Source of the DNA: Pogonophryne albipinna
Taxonomy: Eukaryota; Chordata; Actinopteri; Perciformes; Artedidraconidae
NCBI GenBank assembly: GCA_028583405.1
Contig: JAPTMU010000050.1
Location: 566,001-630,000 of the forward strand
DNA: 64,000 bases
Reading direction: 5' to 3'
A program made the position numbers and the translations under genes. The notes beneath the pieces were generated by a model that was not told the DNA's origin, searched no databases, and saw nothing but the letters and a program-made list of their open reading frames with translations. Position 1 is the first letter of the stretch. Every line of letters starts with the position of its first letter. Of this stretch, positions 1 to 64,000 are shown piece by piece.

Positions 1-149
1 AAAGTCCAATAAAACAGCAAATGTGGGCATTTTCCTTTCCCCACATACTCCCCTTTTCTGTAAACAATGCAGGGTTTTCATTACAGAAGTTTGATGAGGA
101 CAATGCTGGTTAAAATGTGCTTGGGATGTATAAATTGGTCAGGCTCTAA

Positions 150-47539
<47,390 letters not shown>

Positions 47540-48070
47540 ACTGAGCGGGGCCGGCTCTCTGTCCTCACCCAAACTGCGGATTGTGTTTAACTTGACGTTT
47601 TCCCCCTGAAACAGGACTCGTGTGTGAATGAACATGAAGTGCAATCGTTCAGCTGCTCGCTCCTTAATCACTCCATTAAGTTGCCGTGGGAACCAGATGT
47701 CGTGTTTGTGCTCTCCACACCTGTATAGCTGACCTTCCACTATGAATGTTGTGAAAGAGCTGATTGTCCTGAGCTCCAAAGAAGAACCCTGTGCTTTTAT
47801 TCTGTTTCTTAATCTTGTCGTGCTGCTTTTTAAAATCCCTTCTGCTCTACTGCACACTTAAGAATCACTCGGCTACATTTATAAGCTATCAACTCTGTGA
47901 AGGGATGATTTTAAAAGATGGCCGCCTCATGTTCGGATCTTCCGTTTTTACTCACTCCATCAGTCATAGTTACAACAAATAATATTATTCTTTCCTTCCT
48001 ACTTATTTGTTGTTTTGTGACATTTGGGCCGTTCAGCTTAGTGTTTAATAAATGAAAAGCATTTTGTCAG
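47540..48070 (+). other. dapk1: dapk1 3' UTR
   Basis: AT-rich sequence after the TGA stop with an AATAAA at 48047-48052 and a T/GT-rich stretch just after it, the best polyadenylation site. A second AATAAA at 48235-48240 could serve a longer form. The end is inferred from these motifs only. Confidence 0.6.
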
Positions 48071-51000
48071 TGTGCCTTTGTGGCCTTCTACCTCCCTAAA
48101 GAGCACAAATAGTCTTGTTATTATAAAATAGCCCAACATTTAAAGAACTGTGCCTTGTTGACACTAATAGGAACATTTCAATCAAGTTTTTAAATGAAAC
48201 CATCCTACATTTCAGACTTGTAAAATGGTTATTTAATAAAGAAAAAAGAAAGCTAGGCTGATTTTACAATTACATTTTGCCAGCATTAAAAAAGCTGAAA
48301 TCAGATATCTTTCTGTTTTCTCTTTAGTGTTTGGGAGTCGCTGTAGAGATCTAACCTTTTATAAGAGTCAGTGAGGAGACGATTTGGGGTCATTCCTGTT
48401 TAATGGATGCTTTTGTGGGTTCCTACAGATCAGCTTTGTGCTGATAATTTGTTGTAACGGTCGCATAATTGCCCTAAGAAACGTCCTTAAAAGAACAATT
48501 TCATATTAACTATAGTGTGACAAACTTGTTTTTAGTTGTCTTTCTTTTTCCTTGAAAGACTTGCTATTCTGTTCAAACTGTAAGAGAAATCAAATTGCCC
48601 TTTTGAGCTAATGTTCAGTTATTATCTTTATTTTCTCCACCATCAGGTAAGACTTCAATACTAATTTGTTTTTTCAATTGATTAAAAACCCAAAGATTTC
48701 TACCGTACAAGACGAAGAACACCAGCAAATATGTTTCTGTAGCCAGAACCAGTGACTTTTGGGAAATGAGTTTTAACATTTTGTTTAGGTTATCGAAACG
48801 TGTCCTAGTCTGCTTACTGATTTATGTTTTGATATGTTTGTTACTTTCCATCCAAAACAGGCTTTAGATAAGTTTGTATTTCTTTTGAGGCATCGCCGTT
48901 ACTACACATTTTCCTATAATTATTACCAAATTACAAAGACAGTTCTTTCCAGGAACCTTTCAAAGAGTTTACAGTAGAATATCTGCTTTATTGGACATTT
49001 TAACCAACTATGGAAGCAGTAAAATAAATTGTTCCTATAAATGTTTTCACTTACAAGTCTGCTCATGTTCAGTGCACAGAAAGGGACCTTTAGCCATTTT
49101 GAACAGGGAAGATTTCCCCCCTAAGTGCATTGTCTTATTGAAGGGTATTGGGCCTTCTACCACCTAAATGTATTTGCTGTAAAGGTAAAGAGACATTTTA
49201 AATCCTAATGGCGGACAGGGTGGAGCAGACACTGCTAATCTTCCTTTACTTTAAATAGAGAGTGCCACCACAATGATGGAAACAAACAAATAGAAGTTCA
49301 TGTTTTCTACTAAAAAGTAATTTATTAAACCCAGTAAACACACCTGACACGGCCACACGATGCTTCCTCATCAACGTGAAGTAACCGTCCAGTGTCAGAT
49401 TAGTAAACTCCGTCGAGGTACATTTGAGCGGCACTCGGCCGCGCGTGGCGTCACATCTCCTTTCACTTTTTGTCTTTTTATAACATGAAGCTGCGGCCCG
49501 GCTCGGTCAGCAAAAGCAAAGTAAAAGATGGAATAAAGTTAGTATTGTTAGCTGTAGAAAGGGCCAAAGGTGCTGGTTACAGAAATGTCGTATCGGTGTA
49601 AGCTGGGCGTTTTATAATGTTTGTGATCGGAAAACATTTTCATGTGTTGATGTTTTTGGAAAAGAGTCTTTCGTTCTTAAAAAGATGTCAATACTGTGTG
49701 GCCCTTTTTCAGGACACTGTCACAAGTTGGTAGTAAACAGTTGCGCTGACGTGCCAGAGTGCAGTATTTCCTGTCCGCTTTACTTTCCCAGTGTTACTGT
49801 CTGTTTTGCAGAGATAATGCTTTGAATACTTTTTCAAATATAGTACTTCTCTAACTTTATTTGTCTGGGCCTGAACTTGCCAATCCACACAGCAATATTT
49901 CCAGCTGTGATGTAAATACTCCCGGCCTGGTTCTTCACTTCCCTTTTCACCCTCTTGGCCTCAATTAGTTGATTCCAATTTCAACAAGGCAAACTGAATG
50001 TACTGCACATCGCTCCTAAGAATATAAAAACGAATCAAAGATATGCTACAAATGTGCAAAATGTACAAATGTGATTAAATGTCCCAAACTGGTCAGACAC
50101 ATATTTTTACTTTATTTTTCTTTAAAAAGTTTGCCAATGCTGTGTGCCTAAAACACACTCGTTCATTCCTCTTATTATAACTTTGTACAGAATACAAGCG
50201 GAGAAGTGATGTTTCAGAAAGGGAAGTGAATATTATGTTTTTGTAAATGCTGGGAATCACTATATTATTATCAACGTTGTCTCCGCTCGGTGTCTTTATT
50301 TCCATATGGTTCAGACATAAATGAGTGGATTCAAAAGTATTTGTCTGTATGTTTTTGTTTGATGCTTATTCTCCCACCTTCAGAGACTGCGGTCTCATCG
50401 CCACATTGCACACATTGTCTTTTTGTCGCTATTTATGTTACGTTATTTTTGCATGTCTTGGAATGCCATGTTGTTAGTACTTCTGACACTTTATAGTGTA
50501 ATACATTTTATAATAAATTCTTTACCTAACGTCATTGTCTCTGTTCTAATTGAAGACATACAATTAGGTAATTCAACAAGTCTGCACCCTGGTTCCCTAT
50601 CTATAGAAGTCCTGAGACAGCAACAACATATTTGACCACACATGTTTTTTACAGGCTTCTTCTATGACTTGCTTTATTTCCAAGTAACAACATCCTGTGT
50701 TTATGGGTTTTTGTCCCTGTACTGATAAGGTTTTAGAAGACATTGACTTTATATGTGTTATCTCGGTGAGATGCAATGTACTGTTTAACAGTTATGTGTG
50801 TGGAATATAGTGGAAGTGAAGCAGTTTCACACCATTACATATAGATTTTTGGTTTTCTTCGTCAAATTAGTGTATTAAATGTGTTTTTCTTTTTCGTTTA
50901 AGAGCAAATTATGCCAGTGGGGTGTTCCAGGTGCAATTTGTTTATTTTAAGGATATTTCCTCCGAAAGAGTGTCATTATCATATTACCAGGATTGTACGT

Positions 51001-51323
51001 ATTCATCCCACTTAAAACATTTTTTATTTATTAAAGAAAATATTACTCTAGGGCTCAATTAAAGATTAAAAACCCTGATCATTTTTGTACCAGTGTTACA
51101 TAAAGTAAATTCTATTTGTATGTAGAGTTAGAAAATAGTCTATGCTTTTACTTAAGCAACGACTTAAACCAAGATAATAGAGATATTAAAATATTCCCCC
51201 CGAATCAGGGTCAGGTGCATGTCTTCTAAGCGTTACCTTTATTTGTCCTCCAACAGATTCCAGGCTGTGTTATTCACACATCTCTGAGTTCATTGTGGAG
51301 CTGCAGGAAGTCGACCCTCCGCC

Positions 51324-51360
<37 letters not shown>

Positions 51361-54300
51361 ACATGACTGGAGTTGTCTCAACTTGTTTCAAATGCTGACA
51401 GTGTAGACTGCCATTCAAAACTATTTGTACAGAGAGAGATAAATAGAGCAGAAGGCCTGACGATTAAATCACGTGTTTCTGGATTAGTTTGAATCTTACA
51501 AAACAGAATTATAGACAGATTTGGTGATTATTATTTGCTTTGCTTCATAAGACCGATTCAGCACAATCAACACCTTCAAAGTGATCCAGGCTTAATTCCC
51601 CATTTAATGTGTTTTTAAGCTGTTTTAAAATGAAAGTAAAAATGAAATTTGAACTTAAATAAGTTAATAAATACCAACATTTTTCTTTAAAAAAAAACAC
51701 CGTTTGAACCACTACCACTCACCTTTCCATAACATTTACAAAAAAGCATTAATTTCCTAACTGTGCCTGTACAATAAGTTGAATAAGAAATACATATTCA
51801 CGTTTCAAAATGAGTTGTTTTTTCATGTTTTGGAATCAGTTTGGCCTACTTAAACAAACGGCAGTGCACACAAACAAGGAATACTGAAGATAATCAAAAA
51901 TAATGAAGAAATATTGAGGTAATCTTCCTATTTCCAATGCTCAATTAAATAAGTATAAAAGTAAAACGAGTCATTGTTTCATCTTAAACATGAAATAGTG
52001 CAGTTATCAAATGGGAATACAAAATATAACCTAAGGTAAAATAATATAGCCTAATTTAATGAAATAAGAAGTAAATGAACTGAAATTAAACAGTGATGTA
52101 GAACGTAACATATCGGACTGCAAAACATGTATAAGTACACACTATAAATACATTAATGAGGTAATGCCAACCTTTCTTAATTTAAAAGAAAAACCGGTTG
52201 GATTTGATTCCTGTCAGTAAAGGGAGGTTTACTGGCAAAACAGCATAGTTTTTAATTTGCTTGTCTTCCTTAGCATTGTGAAGAACACTCGCTCTTTAGC
52301 TTAATGCAAATACCTCATGCTCATTAGAGGCTGTGATGTAAAGAAAAAACAACAACAAGGAGGGATATTGACTGGTGTGTAGAAATGTTGGTCATTCAAC
52401 TCTGTTTGTTTGTGTCTGGATGTGAAGACCACAGACCGCGGCTGATAACCTTGTTTAGTTTAGCTAGCATCCTAATCTTAGGAATGTATTAATGATATGG
52501 TAGCAATTGTCTGAGTTGACCAGCAAGAGTTAAGATAAACTGAATATTCATACGTTTCTTTAAAAAAAAAAGAGGAAATTAGCAATAAAACTAAGCAGAA
52601 TTGTCAGAATTGTCAATTTAGCGACTTTCTTGTAAATGTGGCTACTTATGAAGCTAGTGCTGCTAGCTACTTTCACTGAAAGAGAGATCGCAACAACAGG
52701 CTGGGTATTTGTTTGGATACTTTTAGAAATCTAGCATACTCAGCTGTGCAAACAATCATATAACATTGTTCTAAACATACTGTTATTTTTGTCAATACTT
52801 GAAGGAGAAGATACCATTGTTCAAATATTTGAAAGATAAAAAGGAATTTCGGGCCAGCAGCCAGTTAGCAGTTAAAAGTTAAAACTTAGAACATTAACTA
52901 TAACTTGAATGCTTATACAGGGATTTATATTTAGGCCTATGTGATAAAGTAAATATAGTATTAATTGAAAAGGATACAAGTATCATACTCAATACATTGA
53001 ATGCTAGTGCAACATCTAAACAGTGACATCATGTGACATGAGTCAATCAATATGTCCATGTAATGCATCACATGTTTATGTTGTAACGGGGTGCATGATG
53101 TTCCAATATTTCCAATGCATCATATTTTACACAAGCTAAAAAAGAAACATAATTGGCAGAAATGAGAGAGCAGACATGCATCCTCAGCATGTGTAACTGG
53201 ATCAACTTCCTGTGTGGATATGCAAGTATACTCAGTTATATATTATAGAGTCAGCTTAACACCAGATTAGAGCATCTTGGATGTCTCTGATGAGTGTGTC
53301 AGCAGAGGTAGAAGCATTCACATCCATTTGTTGTTAATTGATGAGGGAAGCAATATGTAAAAGGACACAAGCTTTATCAGCATAGTGTTAAAATACTCAT
53401 TTGTAGAATATTTGGCTTTATTTCCACTGATGCAAATGTATTTCATTACATTTAAAACAAATCTCTGTACATTATAGTATGTTTTAAATCTGCAAAGTAA
53501 CTAATGTCAGATAAATACAATGTAGTAAAAAAGAGACCAGATTCCCTCTGAAATGTAGCAGAAGAAGTAATAACTATTATTAAAATTAGGTCAAATATTA
53601 TTTACTTATTTGCAGTACTTTTGTAAATAGTTACACTACCAATGGTTGTGAGTAGGTCCAGTCTGTAGAATAAAAAGCCTTGTATCAATATTCATGTAAA
53701 AAACTAAAAACTCTTTGGCAGTACTAGGTAGATTAGGTAGAGTTCATGTACTTGCTTACTTTCTACATCTAATGTCAGATTATTTCATAAATAAGAAGTG
53801 TTCACACAACAAAAGGTTTGGTTCCAAATGCATAAACAACTCGGCCTAATCAGAGTTCTCAGTTTCACAACCTTTATCAACCACATGATCAACTCAGACT
53901 TTGTTCCAGCAACTTCATGTAAATCCTGCATGTTCATTCAATCCCATTGTTATAAAAATGAAAACATCGGCCATCACTAATAGTATTGAACATCTTATTT
54001 AACCTTATTGAGTAATACATTTTAATTTCACTGCCATCCTTCAAAAACACAGCTTTGTCTGAGACATAATCAACCAAAAGTATGGCATAATGTGTCGCCT
54101 TATCTTTGTTTGTAGTTTGATTGCACATTTGGCTGCTTTACTTTGATTTTATAGTTCTGCTGTTGGTTGAAACTTCAGTATTAATGCTGGAGTTGAAGGT
54201 AAAGATAGGCTTATTATCAATCTCCTTCCTATCAATTATTTAGGAGTAGGCCTACTGTTTTGCAGTAGTTGTGTTATGAACTGTATACAAGTGGTAGAAA

Positions 54301-54790
54301 CAGACTTATTTATTCAATTTCAGCTGTCACAACAATACTTCCACTGTTTGAAGAGTTTCTCATGTACATGCAAACATGTTAAAGGAAGATAAGAAACCTG
54401 GTAATGAAACCGATTGCCAAAAGGTGTCTAAATGTCTTCAGGATAAATCTAGTTGGGAAAGTCTGCATTCATCTAAGCCTATACTCGAATAACCAAAACT
54501 ACTGCATAAAGCAACATGCATGTGAAAACACTGAGGAGAACACAAATAGGGATTTAGGATTTAAAGTGTTTGAACAGTTTGTTTACTCTGTAAACTTGTC
54601 GAAAAGCTGATTAGGCCTACAAAAAAAGGGTCTTTGCTTCACCTATATTTGTATAAGTGTCCATAAATATATATTGAATGGTCCATGACATAACTTAAAT
54701 TCAAAGAAAAAACCCTGAGTTCATAGAAATTGTTTTCAGCTGCAACAATCCAACATGAAGACATATCGTTTTTCTCTTTTCCAGAGAAAG
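48071..54790. other. Intergenic region between dapk1 and cathepsin L
   Basis: About 6.7 kb of AT-rich sequence without splice-bounded conserved exons. An AC microsatellite lies at 51326-51354. A small CpG-rich patch lies at about 49350-49500. Everything else appears unique and non-coding by eye. Confidence 0.6.
51326..51354. repeat. (AC)n microsatellite
   Basis: About 14 AC units in the intergenic region. Confidence 0.9.
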
Positions 54791-54910
54791 GGAATCACGT
54801 GCTTCCAAAGATGACGTTGCAGCTCGGGGGTGGGTCATAAACAAGGAGCGGGCCAATCACAGAGGCTCACTCAGGCCTTTATAAACTTTGTGTACCTCCA
54901 CCGAAGGATA
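54790..54910 (+). promoter_or_regulatory. ctsl: Cathepsin L core promoter
   Basis: In order: the E-box TCACGTG at 54795-54801 (core of the lysosomal CLEAR motif bound by TFEB), TGACG at 54812-54816, a G-rich GGGGGTGGG at 54826-54834, CCAAT at 54853-54857 and TATAAA at 54880-54885. Spacing of TATA to the inferred exon 1 fits transcription starting near 54910. The motifs are seen; the regulation by TFEB is inferred from the family. Confidence 0.7.
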
Positions 54911-54945
54911 TTTTCTTCGTCGTCTTCAGCTGTTGAGAATATACT
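54910..54945 (+). other. ctsl: Cathepsin L non-coding exon 1
   Basis: The sequence from the inferred start to the donor atact/gtaagt. It contains no ATG in good context and is joined to exon 2 just upstream of the start codon, the common arrangement for vertebrate CTSL genes. The 5' edge is approximate. Confidence 0.65.
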
Positions 54946-55829
54946 GTAAGTACAATAATTATTCGTTCGACTTTCTTTCTGATATTAGCATATTAAACAC
55001 CTGATGGTTATACTTGCTTTAAAGCAATAAGAATATTACTGTTTATTCTGGATTTTTTTTCCCGTCGTTTAATCCCAGAAAAAAACAACACCCATGTGTA
55101 TGTTTGAATGAATGTCGACTTGATAACATCTTCATTGTATTTATTTTTTAAAACACTAACATGTTTATCTGCCAGCCTTTGCTATGTTGTTTCATTCGTC
55201 TGTCTTTGTCTTCGTCTTCTAGCTCCACTATAGCCTATAGCAGCCATTACTAGTGTTCTTCCTGCGGTTTAAAAGAACATCCACCAGCACCGGGTTTCGT
55301 TGGAAGAAACCACTCTGACAGCTACCGGTTATAGTTTTACTTTTCCTTTATCATTTGGTGGTAGTAGTTTCGATTTCCTGGCCGGGTTATTGGCTCTCGG
55401 CCACCGCAGCAGATCTCGTGATAGCGAACTAAACAAAAACAGGCTCGCTGTGTGGTCGGAATGTGGCGAAGTTTCTGCTCCCTATTTTGAAGGAAAACAT
55501 CCCCAAACAACAACATATTCTATCTAACAGTCACTATTAAACAAATATAGGGGTCATTCGGTCTCAAATATCTTATTTTGTCTGATAATTATCGAGTTTT
55601 GAGCCGAGCCGTCGGGAAATGACGGCACTGTCGGGAATGTGTACTGCAGCTTTAATGCGGCTGTGGACAAACTGTACCACAGACTAATGGGTGCATGACA
55701 AAACAAGTGGATTTCGCGGCATGACCTAACGCTTTTCCTAATGATATTCAGTTGTTGGTAATGGATTATGTTACCCGGGAGAATCAATGATTAACCTTCC
55801 TTGGAAATTGTTTGTTTGTTTCCCAGTAG
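54946..55829 (+). other. ctsl first intron, no gene seen
   Basis: Between the non-coding exon and the start-codon exon. No repeat or conserved coding segment recognised. Confidence 0.55.
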
Positions 55830-55838
55830 GAAGCAACA

Positions 55839-61635
<5,797 letters not shown>

Positions 61636-61965
61636 CGTTGGCTGCTCTTCGTGGCTCCTCAGTGTGTTTTATTGCAATAGTTTGGTTGGAGGCGGCGGCG
61701 AGGCTTCAGTCACTGCGACAATAACCGCAGGAGATTCTGCGACTGTTAATCAAACCCTGTTTGTTGTTTTTAGGGAAATGGCGCCCTTTTTTTTGGCTGG
61801 TTTTGTGCCACTTTTATTTTTGTCTAACTAATTTTAGTTTGGTGTTTTATTTGTAAATATGTGTATGTTACTTGTTAAGTGATTCATAAAAACTTGCTGC
61901 GGTCATTGTAAATGTTTTTTTCTACTTTTACTGTGATCAATTAAAAGTTGTGAAACGAGACGGTT
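61636..61965 (+). other. ctsl: ctsl 3' UTR
   Basis: About 330 bases with the variant polyadenylation signal ATTAAA at 61940-61945 and a T/G-rich stretch after it. The end is inferred. Confidence 0.65.
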
Positions 61966-62463
61966 TTCTGGATGTTTTTAAATGTAATTTATATTTTTAA
62001 TGTCTTATTTCAAGACATGGTTTTAGCTGATTTTCTTAAATGACAAATAAGAAACAACTGCCTTTTTTAAAGGGTTATATTGGCCTTTGGGCATGTACAG
62101 TGGGGCAAAAAAGTATTTAGTCAGCCACCAATTGTGCAAGTTCTCCCACTTAAAAAGATGAGAGAGGCCTGTAATTTTCATCCTAGGTACACTTCAACTA
62201 TGAGAGACAGAATGGGGGGAAAGAATCCAGGAAATCACATTGTAGGATTTTTAATGAATTAATTGGTAAATTCCTCGGTAAAATAAGTATTTGGTCACCT
62301 ACAAACAAACAAGATTTCTGGCTCTCACAGACCTGTAACTTCTTCTATAAGAGCCTCCTCTGTCCTCCACTCGTTAACGAGTTAAAACAGGTGCCATTAA
62401 TACAGTTATCAGTATAAAAGACACCTGTCCACAACCTCAAACAGTCACACTCCAAACTCCACT

Positions 62464-64000
62464 ATGGCCAAGACGAAAGAGCTGTCAAAGGACACCAGAA
62501 ACAAAATTGTAGACTTGCACCAGGCTGGGAAGACTGAATCTGCAATAGGTAAGCAGCTTGGTGTGAAGAAATCAACTGTGGGAGCAATTATTAGAAAATG
62601 GAAGACATTGATAATCTCCCTCGATCTGGGGCTCCACGCAAGATCTCACCCCGTGGGGTCAAAATGATCACAAGAACGGTGAGCAAAAATCCCAGAACCA
62701 CACGGGGGGACCTAGGCCCTTTCTCATTTCTCTAACTCCCCTCCTCGACTCCTATCCTCGATACTTAGTCCCGCCCACAGGAGATGTGAGCCGAGGAGGG
62801 GAACCGAGGAGAGAGGAGGGGAAGCAGCAGGCGGTTAGAGAAATGAGAACTCCTCTCCTCTGAGCGGTCATTTTAAAGAGACGTCCATTAATGATGACAG
62901 GAGGCACAGCAGCCCTCTGTCTGATGGACAGATGTGTTCATGACCACTTTGATTCATTCACAGTGCGGAATAATGAGACAATAACAGGCTACAGATGCGG
63001 ACACACACACACATATATGTATATATTTATATACATATATATACAATTTCAGAATCAAACAGAGCACTCTCATATTAACGTAACACTATCAGAGACTGGA
63101 TATACCCCCCCCCCCCTCTCTGGTCGCTACAATGAGGAAAATAAATGACGGACCAAAAGTTTTATTTACAAGTATTAAAAGTAAGCAGAGGACACCAAAC
63201 CAACTGAGACCTGTCTGTCCGCTGCATCTACGCACACACTGTACCAAACACACACACGCACCTACAGCTAACAGCCTAACAGCCGTTGTGTATTTTATTA
63301 TGTGAAGCACTAAATGGTTTTAGAAAAATATGGACTCTTTGTTTGTAGATATCTACTAAACTACAGCAAATAAAGAGAGTAGGCCTGTTATACTGAGTGA
63401 TATATATTATACACACTGCTCTGCTTTCTGCACGGACCTCACAGCTGTTCTCTCTGGAAACATCGCGTCGCGATGAGAGCAGTTAATAAAATAATATCCA
63501 GGGGATGCATGCAGAGCTGTCATTGGCTGAGATCAGTCCGGCCGTGCGTCACGACTCTTTGAAACATCTCTGTTGCCGGAAATGCATCCACGAAGGAACC
63601 GTGGAGGACCCATCAGTGTATCCTCGGTTAGAGCTCCTCCAGAGAGCCTCCTCGAGGAGGGGGATTTGCTGAAATGAGAACGGGCCCTAGTCTCTGCAGA
63701 GAGCTGGGACCAAAGTAACTAGGCTGCCATCAGTAACACACTACGCCGCCAGGGACTCAAATCCTGCAGTGCCAGACGTGTCCCCCTGCTTAAGCCAGTA
63801 CATGTCCAGGCCCGTCTGAGGTTTGCTAGAGAGCATTTAGATGATCCAGAAGAGGATTGGGAGAATGTCATATGGTCAGATGAAACCAAAATAGAACTTT
63901 TTGGTAAAAACTCAACTAGACGTGTTTGGAGGAGAAAGAATGCTGAGTTGCATCCAAAGAACACCATACCTACTGTGAAACATGGGGGTGGAAACATCAT
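62464..64000 (+). pseudogene. Tc1-like transposase, frameshifted and interrupted
   Basis: The N-terminal part reads [20 protein letters not shown] and [20 protein letters not shown], the paired-like helix-turn-helix DNA-binding domain. A small deletion near 62602 shifts frame; the next segment continues in another frame as [20 protein letters not shown]. After the insertion the DDE catalytic domain resumes, with WSDETKIELFGKNSTRRVWR (first or second catalytic Asp) and KHGGGNI at the window end. Frameshift plus insertion make it non-functional. Confidence 0.85.
62712..63689 (+). mobile_element. Harbinger-like MITE inserted in the Tc1 transposase
   Basis: Element 62715-63686 (972 bp), termini GGCCCTTTCTCATTTC and, reversed, GGCCCGTTCTCATTTC (15/16), flanked by a 3-bp duplication CTA. 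Three-base duplications and GGCC-type ends fit PIF/Harbinger. GAGGAGG-rich subterminal sequence is present near both ends. It has no transposase. Confidence 0.75.

Larger units (their letters stand above)
62098..64000 (+). mobile_element. Tc1/mariner-like transposon (partial, runs off the window)
   Basis: Begins CAGTGGGGCAAAAAAGTATT immediately after a TA dinucleotide (62096-62097), the target of Tc1 elements. A long inverted-terminal region leads to a transposase start at 62464. The transposase is interrupted by another element at 62715-63686 and then continues. The right terminus is outside the window. Confidence 0.88.

Noticed and set aside
49246..49434. Minus-strand 62-codon frame over the CpG patch
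   Set aside because: It begins with GTG, not ATG, has no recognised domain, and has no promoter or splice context. Kept only as a CpG-patch finding.
55300..55527. 75-codon frame in the first ctsl intron as an alternative first exon
   Set aside because: No similarity to a signal peptide and no donor joining it in frame to the exon at 55839; the ATG there already gives a complete preproenzyme.

Overview
The window is genomic DNA from a vertebrate, almost certainly a teleost fish. Exons are short and GC-rich at third codon positions, they sit in AT-rich introns with consensus GT/AG ends, and the interspersed repeats (hAT, Tc1/mariner, Harbinger-like, RTE-type LINE with a GATGGATG tail, L2, L1) are typical of ray-finned fish. 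I cannot name the species. No prokaryotic genes, CRISPR arrays or complete viral genomes were seen.

Layout. Positions 1 to about 48,070 (+ strand) are the 3' three quarters of DAPK1, death-associated protein kinase 1. I placed 23 coding exons from 269 to 47,539. All splice phases agree and together they encode 1,351 complete residues plus one split codon. The window enters the gene at the kinase hinge; the promoter, start codon and N-terminal lobe lie upstream. In order, the exons give the kinase (hinge, catalytic loop, DFG, C-lobe), the calmodulin-binding autoregulatory segment, about ten ankyrin repeats, the ROC-COR GTPase-like region and the death domain. Positions 48,070 to 54,790 are intergenic and AT-rich, with no recognisable gene. 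Positions about 54,790 to 61,950 (+) hold a complete cathepsin L gene: TATA/CCAAT promoter, non-coding first exon, seven coding exons and a 336-residue preproenzyme. From 62,098 to the window end is a broken Tc1-like transposon with another element inserted in it.

DAPK1 and CTSL are also neighbours in the same order on human chromosome 9q21, so this is an ancient block. Both proteins touch cell death, autophagy and lysosome biology, but nothing here shows that they are co-regulated.

The introns hold the most unusual structure. There are eight hAT-like elements, most with clear 8-bp target duplications, and several are nested. One pair can be ordered in time because the older element's duplication becomes perfect only when the younger is removed. 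There is also a young LINE with an open 729-codon frame and a perfect 47-bp duplication, at least seven copies of one MITE family, a foldback repeat, L1, L2 and other LINE tails, and a tRNA-derived SINE head. I found no convincing undescribed biological system. The findings concern transposon history, splice-site oddities and promoter motifs.
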